64,000 bases of DNA. Origin: Caulobacter sp. Its GTDB lineage: Bacteria; Pseudomonadota; Alphaproteobacteria; Caulobacterales; Caulobacteraceae. A model generated the notes under the pieces. It was not told the origin of the DNA and ran no database searches. It saw only the letters and a program-made list of their open reading frames with translations. Both the position numbers and the translations under genes were made by a program. Shown here piece after piece: positions 45,256 through 51,766 of this stretch; the stretch's first letter is position 1, and each line of letters opens with the position of its first letter. The stretch lies in contig JAGHZU010000009.1 of the NCBI GenBank assembly GCA_017745235.1, positions 124,001 to 188,000 of the forward strand, written 5' to 3'.

Positions 45256-45678
45256 ATGAAACGCGCTTTTCTCGCTCTCGTCCTGGTGCTCACGAGCCTC
45301 GGCGCGCCCGCCAGCGCCCATCACTCGTTCGCCATGTACGACCAGACCAGGATCGTCACCTTGCACGGCACGGTGAAGACCTTCCAGTGGACCAATCCCC
45401 ACGCCCTGATCTGGCTGCAGGGTTCGCTGAATCCCAATGGCCCGGCGGAGCTTTGGTCGGTGGAGCTGTCGACCAGTCCCGGCAACCTGGCCCGAATGGG
45501 CTGGTCCAAGCGCTCCCTCGCCGCCGGCGACAAGGTGACGATCGACATCAATCCGCTGCGCGATGGCCGCCGTGGCGGATCGCTGAAGAAGGCGGTGGTC
45601 CTGGCCACCGGCCAGGTCCTGACCACGACGCCGGTCGCGGGCCAGGCTGATTACAAGCCCGAGGCCAAACAGCCATGA
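45256..45678 (+). CDS. DUF6152-like secreted protein, copy A
   Basis: 140 residues. Signal peptide ending ASA, predicted mature N-terminus HHSFAMYDQ, then TLHGTVKTFQWTNPHALIWLQG, SPGNLARMGWSKRSL and INPLRDGRRGGSLKKAV. Small beta-rich fold. The two leading histidines suggest a metal site (speculative). Its stop overlaps the next secreted-protein gene. Paralogue at 46519. Confidence 0.75.
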   Translation: MKRAFLALVLVLTSLGAPASAHHSFAMYDQTRIVTLHGTVKTFQWTNPHALIWLQGSLNPNGPAELWSVELSTSPGNLARMGWSKRSLAAGDKVTIDINPLRDGRRGGSLKKAVVLATGQVLTTTPVAGQADYKPEAKQP

Positions 45679-46493
45679 CCCGCTTGCGCGCTCGCCTAGT
45701 CGCCGGGGCGATGGGTCTCGCCCTTGCGGGACCGTCGCTGGCCGCCGATGTGACCGACCCTGCGTCCGGGCCAGCCGCGTGGGCGGCTCTGGCCAAGTTG
45801 CCGGACTGGAGCGGAACGTGGATTCCCGACGTCCTGGATCAGAACGCCCAGATCGCCTCCAATCCACCGCCCTGGAAGCCGCAGGTGGCCGCTCAGGTTG
45901 CTAGGTTGGCCGCCGACGAGAAGGCGGGCGAGCCCAAGGGGCTTTTCGTCGATTGCCTGCCGCACGGCATGCCGGCCCTGATGCTCAAGAGCCATAACCC
46001 GGTCGAGTTCCTGTTTACGCCCGGGCGCGTCACGCTGCTGGGCGAGTCCGACGGCAATCGCCTGCGGCGGATCTTCACGGACGGCCGCGCCCATTCGGTC
46101 GACCCGGATCCCAGCTTCTTTGGCCATTCGATCGGACATTGGGAGGGGGATGTCCTGGTGGTCGATACGATCGGGGTGCTGCCTCAGACCTATGTCGCGG
46201 TCAGCGAGGCCGTCGGCATCCCCAACGACGGCGACCTGCACGTCGTTGAGCGCCTGCATCTTGTGGCTCCGGACATCTTGGCTGACGAACTGACCATCGA
46301 GGCGCCGAAGATCCTGACGGGGCCCTGGAAGACCACGCGGCTGTTCAAGCGCACACGCAAGCGCGACTACGAGATTGTCGAAGGCGTCTGCCTGCAGGGC
46401 AAATTCACCGAGGGGACCGATCGCGACGGCCACGCCGCCTTCGTTCCCGCCGAATTCCTGGCCGGCGGCGCGCCGGCTCCGCCCCGGAACTGA
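45675..46493 (+). CDS. Secreted protein of unknown function, copy B
   Basis: 272 residues. Ordinary signal peptide (ending SLAA) instead of the lipobox of copy A; otherwise the same plan: LPDWSGTWIPD, DCLPHGMP, VEFLFTPGRVTLLGE, LRRIFTDGRAHS, FFGHSIGHWEGDVLVVDTIG and LHVVERL. Thus one copy should be membrane-tethered and the other soluble. ATGA overlap with copy A of the DUF6152-like gene. Confidence 0.75.
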   Translation: MTRLRARLVAGAMGLALAGPSLAADVTDPASGPAAWAALAKLPDWSGTWIPDVLDQNAQIASNPPPWKPQVAAQVARLAADEKAGEPKGLFVDCLPHGMPALMLKSHNPVEFLFTPGRVTLLGESDGNRLRRIFTDGRAHSVDPDPSFFGHSIGHWEGDVLVVDTIGVLPQTYVAVSEAVGIPNDGDLHVVERLHLVAPDILADELTIEAPKILTGPWKTTRLFKRTRKRDYEIVEGVCLQGKFTEGTDRDGHAAFVPAEFLAGGAPAPPRN

Positions 46494-46518
46494 ACCCGGC
46501 ACAGATCAGGAGAGCGCC

Positions 46519-46920
46519 ATGCGCACCTTCAAACTCGCCGCCATCGCCGCAGGACTGGCCCTGCTGGGCCTGCCGGGCTCCGGTTCGGCCCACCACTCCT
46601 TCGCGATGTACGATCAGGCCCATCCGCTGGTTTTGCGGGGCGAGATCCAGGGGGTTCAGTGGACCAATCCCCATGTGGTGGTCCGCTTTCTGGGCGCCAA
46701 GGCCAGCGGCGGCGAGGTCCAGCCCTGGGTGCTGGAGCTGACCAGTCCCGGAAACCTCAATCGCATCGGCTGGAGCCGACAGTCGCTCAAGCCGGGCGAC
46801 AAGGTCGAATTGGAGATAAGCCCGCTGCGTGACGGTCAGCGCGGGGGCGCCCTCAAGCGGGCGACACTGCTGGATACCGGCCAGACGCTGACGGCCAACT
46901 GGCTAAAGCCGGGCGGCTGA
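46519..46920 (+). CDS. DUF6152-like secreted protein, copy B
   Basis: 133 residues, signal peptide ending GSA, mature HHSFAMYDQ, then LRGEIQGVQWTNPHVVVRFLG, SPGNLNRIGWSRQSLKPGDKV and ISPLRDGQRGGALKRATL. Start at ATG 46519 behind AGGAGA. Closes the tandem two-pair array. Its 3' end overlaps the open frame of the damaged NUDIX gene on the other strand. Confidence 0.75.
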   Translation: MRTFKLAAIAAGLALLGLPGSGSAHHSFAMYDQAHPLVLRGEIQGVQWTNPHVVVRFLGAKASGGEVQPWVLELTSPGNLNRIGWSRQSLKPGDKVELEISPLRDGQRGGALKRATLLDTGQTLTANWLKPGG

Positions 46921-47320
46921 TTGGGGGACCTGGAGGCCTGGGCGGCGTGGAAGAAATGGGCGTAGTCGCGGAGGGCCGACGCACCTAGCGCACGCATCGC
47001 CTCGACCGTGAACCAGGCGATGGCCTCATGCTCGTCGGAACCCTTGCTGAGTGCGCCGACCCACTCGGTGACGACGAAGACTGACGACTGGTAGCTCTGG
47101 CCGTTCTGGGGTTCTCGGAGTTCGGTCTCCAGCAAGTTACGCCGAGTTCTTCCTGAACCTCCCGAACGAGCGCCGCCTCGGCGGTCTCATCGCCCTCCAG
47201 CCGGCCGTCGATCGCATCCCATCGTCCGGGATGGACCGCCTTCCACGACGCGCGCAGGCCCAGCTGGACCCGTCCCTCGTCGTCGATCAGCAGGCCCAAG
47301 GCGACATGCCGTAGGCGCAT
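46836..47320 (-). pseudogene. NUDIX hydrolase gene with a frameshift
   Basis: From ATG 47320 the frame gives MRLRHVALGLLIDDEG and a full NUDIX box (GRLEGDETAEAALVREVQEELG). Directly after ELGVT the reading frame must shift: the next frame continues LLETELREPQNGQSY and WVGALSKGSDEHEAIAWFTVEAM, the expected C-terminal half. A single missing base near 47131 explains it. Either a recent pseudogene or a sequencing error. The tail of the second frame overlaps the copy B gene end. Confidence 0.75.
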
Positions 47321-47343
47321 TTTCCCGTCCGCTCGGGGTGCGC

Positions 47344-47832
47344 TCAGATCGTGAAGCCGATCCAGCGCCCCAGGGCGACGATCGAGATCCATAGGACCAG
47401 CGAGGCGGCCGCCGAGGTCTTGACGGCGGACGAGGCGACGGCGCCGTCCACGGCCTCGACACGCGGCGACAGGAAGTGGTGGAAGAGAGTCATGTTGAGC
47501 CCTGCCAAGGCCAGCAAGGCCAGCTTGCCCACGAAGAACGGATTGGCCAGATAGCTGCTGGGCTTGCCGGTGAACATCAGTCCGCCGCTCAGCGCGGCCA
47601 GGCCAAAGGCGCTCCAGGTGAGCGGCAAGATGGTGCGGTTGAGGTCACCCGCTCGCCAGGTCAGCGAGGCCACGCCCAGAAGCCGCAGGTCGACGACCGC
47701 GATCAGGCCCACCACCAGGGTAAGACCGATGACGTGGATCGCCTCCAGGGTGGGGAACAGCCAGGCCGACTCGGCGATGGCCAGCGACAGGGGTGTGGCC
47801 TCGAGCCAGGAAAGGGTCGCTTGAATCGTCAT
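47344..47832 (-). CDS. DUF6644-like small membrane protein 1
   Basis: 162 residues, about four to five transmembrane helices: ESAWLFPTLEAIHVIGLTLVVGLIAVVDLRLLG, PLTWSAFGLAALSGGLMF, FVGKLALLALAGLNMTLFHHFL, LVLWISIVALGRWIG. His residues in helices 2 and 4 (AIHVIG, FHHFL) recall cytochrome-b-type helices, but haem binding is only a guess. Paralogue of the next gene upstream; starts 19 bp after it. Confidence 0.75.
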   Translation of the reverse strand: MTIQATLSWLEATPLSLAIAESAWLFPTLEAIHVIGLTLVVGLIAVVDLRLLGVASLTWRAGDLNRTILPLTWSAFGLAALSGGLMFTGKPSSYLANPFFVGKLALLALAGLNMTLFHHFLSPRVEAVDGAVASSAVKTSAAASLVLWISIVALGRWIGFTI

Positions 47833-47851
47833 GCTCGGAAATCCGGTCTTG

Positions 47852-48394
47852 CTATTGCGGCGCGCCGTCCCAGGCGACGGCGTAGCCGATCCACCTGCCG
47901 GCGACGATGATGGCCAGCCAGGTGATCAGGGAGAGAGCGGCGATGATCTTCAGGTCCAGCGTGGCCACGCCGCCTTCGGTCGCGGCCAGGCCGCGCCGGC
48001 GGGCCGCGAAGCCCAGCCACCAGGTGGCCAGCGACACCGCCAGCACCAAAGCCAGCTTTACCCAGAAGACCACGCGGAAGATGGCGCGGCTCGGTTCGCT
48101 GGCGATCAGCAACAGACCCGTCACGGCCAGGATGGCGACGGCGGCCCCGACCGGGCGCAAGAACCGGGTCAGCAGGGCCTCGATCGGCTTGCTCGCATCC
48201 ACCAGGCCAAGGATTCGCAGATCGATCAGGGCTGCGCTGGCGAAGACCACGGCGATGGCCAGGATGTGCAGGGTCTGCACCGTCGGCACGACCCAGGTGA
48301 CCCCCGCGACGGCGTCGTAGAGGGGCGTCTTGCCAAGCCAGCTGGCGAAAGCCGACAGCGCTGCTGTGAATGGAGGCGTCGAGGCGCTGCTCAT
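47852..48394 (-). CDS. DUF6644-like small membrane protein 2
   Basis: 180 residues with the same helix plan as the neighbour: VVPTVQTLHILAIAVVFASAALIDLRILG, VGAAVAILAVTGLLLIAS, IFRVVFWVKLALVLAVSLATWW, ITWLAIIVAGRWIGYA. One histidine (QTLHIL) is shared. ATG overlaps the stop of the binding-protein gene (TGATG), showing cotranslation. Function unknown. Confidence 0.75.
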   Translation of the reverse strand: MSSASTPPFTAALSAFASWLGKTPLYDAVAGVTWVVPTVQTLHILAIAVVFASAALIDLRILGLVDASKPIEALLTRFLRPVGAAVAILAVTGLLLIASEPSRAIFRVVFWVKLALVLAVSLATWWLGFAARRRGLAATEGGVATLDLKIIAALSLITWLAIIVAGRWIGYAVAWDGAPQ

Positions 48395-49443
48395 CAGCCT
48401 TGTCCTTTGGAGAGGGCGGGTGTGGCCGGGAAGAGGTCGTTGAAGCGGCGGTCGTAACCGCCGTCGTCCAGCGGGGGGACGTGGTCGATGATCCCCGCGC
48501 GCACATAGCGCTCGAAGGTCTGGCGCTGCTGGGTCTGGATCTCGTCGTCGATAGGCGCGTAGGCTGTGGCCGTCACGCTGGCGGCGCTGTAGCGGGCGAC
48601 CGACAGCGATACGCCGGTCAGCTTGGCCAGCGACTGCGCGTAGGCTTCGGGGTTGGAGCGGGCCCATTGGTTGGCGCGGACATAGCGGGCCAGGAAGTCG
48701 CGCAACTGGGCTTCCTTGGTTCGCAGCGACTTGGCGTTGGCGGTCAGGAAGCCGGCGATCTGGCCGATCTCCCGCAGGCCCCTGGCGTCGGCCACCACCC
48801 TGTCGCCATCCTCTTCGACCGCGATGCCGACATAGGAGCCCCACGTCGACCAGGCGTCGATGGATCCTGCGGCCAGGGCGGCCTTGGCGTCGTTGTTGTT
48901 CAGGAACACGAACTTTACGTCGCGGGCGTCAACGCCAGCTTTCTCGAGCAGACGCAGGGCGATGTCATGGCCGGCCGAGCCGCGGATGGTCGATAGCCGC
49001 CGGCCCCTGAGATCGGCGAGGGTGCGGATAGGCGCGTCCTTGCGAACGATGATGGCCGCGCTCTTGCCGGTGTCGGCTCCCAGAGAGACGATGCGCGAGG
49101 CCGCCACCACCTTGATCGGCGCGCCGTTGGCGTAGGCGAAAGCGAAGGGTGCGGCGCCTACCCCGCCGATATCGATCGCGCCGGCCGACAGCGCTTCCAG
49201 CAGCGGGGCGGCGGCGGGTAGTTCAACCCATTCCAGGCGGTAGGGCGTGTCGTTCAGTACGCCTGCGCCATTGAGCAGGGCGTGAGCGCTGCCACGCTGA
49301 TCGCCGATTTTCAGCACCGGCCGCGTATCGCCCTTTGCGCCAGCGTCGTGGCAGGCCGCCAGCGAGAGGCTCGCGAAGCTGGCTGCGCCGCTGATCAGCA
49401 GGCCGCGCCTGGAGGGGGAGTTTGGTTCGGTAGCCTCGGACAT
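48394..49443 (-). CDS. ABC substrate-binding lipoprotein (SsuA/NMT1-like), orphan
   Basis: 349 residues. Twin-arginine lipoprotein signal (SRRGLLISGAASFASLSLAAC). Type II periplasmic binding fold of the sulfonate/nitrate/taurine group: KIGDQRGSAHALL, EALSAGAIDIGGVGAAPFAFAYANG, AIIVRKDAPIRTLADLRGRRL, AALAAGSIDAWSTWGSYV. No permease or ATPase gene is next to it; instead it is coupled to two small membrane proteins. Start at ATG 49443. Confidence 0.88.
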   Translation of the reverse strand: MSEATEPNSPSRRGLLISGAASFASLSLAACHDAGAKGDTRPVLKIGDQRGSAHALLNGAGVLNDTPYRLEWVELPAAAPLLEALSAGAIDIGGVGAAPFAFAYANGAPIKVVAASRIVSLGADTGKSAAIIVRKDAPIRTLADLRGRRLSTIRGSAGHDIALRLLEKAGVDARDVKFVFLNNNDAKAALAAGSIDAWSTWGSYVGIAVEEDGDRVVADARGLREIGQIAGFLTANAKSLRTKEAQLRDFLARYVRANQWARSNPEAYAQSLAKLTGVSLSVARYSAASVTATAYAPIDDEIQTQQRQTFERYVRAGIIDHVPPLDDGGYDRRFNDLFPATPALSKGQG

Positions 49444-49448
49444 GACCG

Positions 49449-49628
49449 CTAGTCTCGTCTGGGAGGAACGGCGGGCCTGGCCGCGTCGCCGCACAGGAAG
49501 AACGGCTGGATCAGATTCGCACCGGCCAGGACGCGGCCGTGCCTGACGGCGGCGGTCGGACCTTCGACCTGGGCCACGACAGGGGCAGCCATGCTGGCCG
49601 ACCCCAAGACGGTGAGAGCCTCGCGCAT
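49449..49628 (-). CDS. Possible small exported protein (59 aa)
   Basis: ATG 49628 to TAG 49451-49449. Starts 2 bp after the old yellow enzyme stop and ends 5 bp before the binding-protein start, so it fills the operon gap exactly. The N-terminus is signal-like (LTVLGSASMAAPVVAQ). No family recognised; it may be the remnant of a longer exported enzyme. Confidence 0.4.
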   Translation of the reverse strand: MREALTVLGSASMAAPVVAQVEGPTAAVRHGRVLAGANLIQPFFLCGDAARPAVPPRRD

Positions 49629-49630
49629 GC

Positions 49631-50713
49631 TCAGGCCCGTTCCGTCACCGGACGCAAGGCCGGATAGTCGGTGTAGCCGGCCGCGCCGCCGCTGTAGAAG
49701 GTGTCCGGATCGGGGGTGTTCCAGGGCGCGTCGCGCCGGAGCCGCTCGACCAGGTCGGGATTGGCGATGTAGCCGACGCCGAAGGCCACCAGATCCGTGC
49801 GGCCTTCCCTCAGAGCCGTTTCGGCCGAGGTCTTGTCGTAGCCGCCGCAGAGGATCAGCGGGCCCGAGAAGTTTTGCCGAACGATCGGCGCGATCCGCGC
49901 GTCGACGGGCGTTTCGGCTGGTTCGACGAGGTGGATATAAGCCACGGCCCGCTTTTCGAGCTGGGTCGCAGCATGTTTCAAGAGGCGGCCCGGCTCGGTG
50001 TCCTGGGTGCCGTCGGCGAGGGGGTGGGGCGAGAACCGGACTCCGACGCGATTTGCGCCGATCTGGCCGGCGATCGCGTCGACGATCTCCAGCAGGAATC
50101 GGCTACGCCCATCGACGTCGCCGCCATACAGGTCCTGGCGCAGGTTGGCCCCGTCGCGCAGGAACTGGTCGATCAGGAATCCGTTGGCGCCATGGATTTC
50201 CACGCCGTCGAACCCCGCGCGCCTGGCGTTGGCGGCAGCCCGGGCGAAGGCCTCGACCAGGGGGGGGATTTCGGACCGCTCGAGCGCTCGCGGCGCTGGG
50301 AACGGCTTGGGGCCGCCAGGCGTGGCGTAGGTCGCATTGGCCGCGATCGCCGAAGGGCCGCGCGGCCAGCCGCCGTCAGGGATGAGGGCCGGATCCGCCT
50401 TGCGGCCCAGGTGAAACAGTTGCTGGAAGATGCGTCCGCCGCTCGCATGCACCGCGTCAGTCACGCGGCTCCAGGCGGCCACTTGACCCTCGGTGTGGAT
50501 CGCCGTGGTGCCTCGCCGGCTGACCGTCTCGGCCGAGATGTGCGTGGCTTCCGAGACGATCAGGCCGGCGCTGGCCCTCTGCGCGTAGTACTGAGCCACG
50601 AGGGCGGTGGGCTCGCGCGAAGCCGGCGCGCCGCGCGCCCGACCCAGGGGCGCCATGACAATACGGTTCGGCAGATCGAGCGCGCCGACGCGCTGGGGCG
50701 AAAACAGGGTCAT
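49631..50713 (-). CDS. Old yellow enzyme family ene-reductase (NemA-like)
   Basis: 360 residues, FMN TIM barrel. Motifs: LPNRIVMAPLGRARG, QLFHLGRKADP, the substrate-binding HGANGFLIDQFLRDGANLR (His/Asn pair), YGGDVDGRSRFLLEIVDA and a C-terminal LVAFGVGYIANPDL. Reduces C=C bonds next to electron-withdrawing groups with NAD(P)H. ATG 50713 begins at MTLFSPQRVG. Behind a possible 39-residue leader ORF. Confidence 0.93.
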   Translation of the reverse strand: MTLFSPQRVGALDLPNRIVMAPLGRARGAPASREPTALVAQYYAQRASAGLIVSEATHISAETVSRRGTTAIHTEGQVAAWSRVTDAVHASGGRIFQQLFHLGRKADPALIPDGGWPRGPSAIAANATYATPGGPKPFPAPRALERSEIPPLVEAFARAAANARRAGFDGVEIHGANGFLIDQFLRDGANLRQDLYGGDVDGRSRFLLEIVDAIAGQIGANRVGVRFSPHPLADGTQDTEPGRLLKHAATQLEKRAVAYIHLVEPAETPVDARIAPIVRQNFSGPLILCGGYDKTSAETALREGRTDLVAFGVGYIANPDLVERLRRDAPWNTPDPDTFYSGGAAGYTDYPALRPVTERA

Positions 50714-50715
50714 GG

Positions 50716-50835
50716 CTATAGAGCCGGGATCTTCTGGACGGCCCAATGGCGCCCGGGCGTGGGGAGGTCCAGGTGGCCCCTGGGGGTCTCGTGGCTGGCG
50801 CCGATCTTCCGTTTCCGTTGCGAGGTGTTGATCAT
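50716..50835 (-). CDS. Possible 39-aa leader peptide upstream of the ene-reductase gene
   Basis: ATG 50835 has AGGAG with 7-nt spacing, a better ribosome site than that of the downstream gene, and the stop lies 2 bp before its start. The peptide is basic (QRKRKIG) with a C-terminal HWAVQKIPAL. Either a translationally coupled leader or a chance frame. Confidence 0.4.
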   Translation of the reverse strand: MINTSQRKRKIGASHETPRGHLDLPTPGRHWAVQKIPAL

Positions 50836-50997
50836 GCCGCCGCTCCTAAGTTGTCGACAAGCGTTGGCGGGCGTATGCCAGGTGGAATATCGAGAAATTT
50901 TCAAGCCGGTTATGCGCGTCTGAAATGAACAGGCTATGGAATTGAGTTTTCAGGGAGCCGTTCTTGTAAACTGATCTCGCCTTCAGAATAACTTCCC

Positions 50998-51756
50998 TCA
51001 ATAGAGGATGGTCCTGGGTACGCCGCCGCCTGCGGCGATGGTCTCGCCTGTGATCGCGCCGCTGAGCGGGGAGGCGAGGATCGTGGCCAGCCAGGCGATC
51101 TCGTCGGCGTCGACGATCCGGCCGATGACGTTGCTCGCCGCGATCCTGGCTTCGCTTTCGGGCGTGGTCTTTTCGGTTCGGGTGCCGCCCGGATGGATGA
51201 CATTGGCCGTGATCCCGTGTCGTCCCAGTTCGTCGGCCAGGTTCTTGGTCAGGGCCGAGATCGCGCCGTTGCGGACCGAGGCCACGTAGTGGCCCGTGCC
51301 GCGCGCGGCCAGGCCGCCGATGTTGATGATCCGTCCCCAGCCGCCGGCGACCAGGTGTGGCGCGACCGCCTGGGCCGTGCGCAGATAGCCGGCCACCTTG
51401 ACGTTGACGTCGTCCAGAAGGGCCCGGCCGCTGACCTCGGCGATCGTTCCGGCTGGAGCCGCGCCGCCGGGCGTGGCGGCGTTATTGACCAGGATGTCGA
51501 GCCCGCCCAGCTGCGCGACCGCGCTGTCCACCAGGCCGATCACGGAGGCGTCGTCGCCGGTGTCGGCGCGGATCGCGATCACCCTCGCCCCGGTCTCCTC
51601 GGCGAGTTCATGCGCCGCGGCTTCCAAAGCCACCAGGTCGCGCCCAGCGATGGCGACGGCGACTCCTTCGCGGGCCAGAGCGCGGGCGATGGCCTTGCCG
51701 ATGCCGCGGCTGCCGCCGGTGACGATGGCGCGTTTGGTCGTGAGCTGCAGATCCAC
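50998..51756 (-). CDS. Divergent short-chain dehydrogenase lacking YxxxK lysine
   Basis: 252 residues. Normal coenzyme motif TGGSRGIG (13-20) and NNAA (91-94). The active site departs from the family: NIGG where a serine is expected, and Tyr157-V-A-S-Val161 instead of YxxxK, followed by RNGAISALTKNLADELG. A subgroup of SDRs with RN(G/V)A after the Tyr shows similar loss. Redox activity is uncertain. Downstream of the TonB receptor with 10 bp between. Confidence 0.85.
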   Translation of the reverse strand: MDLQLTTKRAIVTGGSRGIGKAIARALAREGVAVAIAGRDLVALEAAAHELAEETGARVIAIRADTGDDASVIGLVDSAVAQLGGLDILVNNAATPGGAAPAGTIAEVSGRALLDDVNVKVAGYLRTAQAVAPHLVAGGWGRIINIGGLAARGTGHYVASVRNGAISALTKNLADELGRHGITANVIHPGGTRTEKTTPESEARIAASNVIGRIVDADEIAWLATILASPLSGAITGETIAAGGGVPRTILY

Positions 51757-51766
51757 GTGGCGGCTC

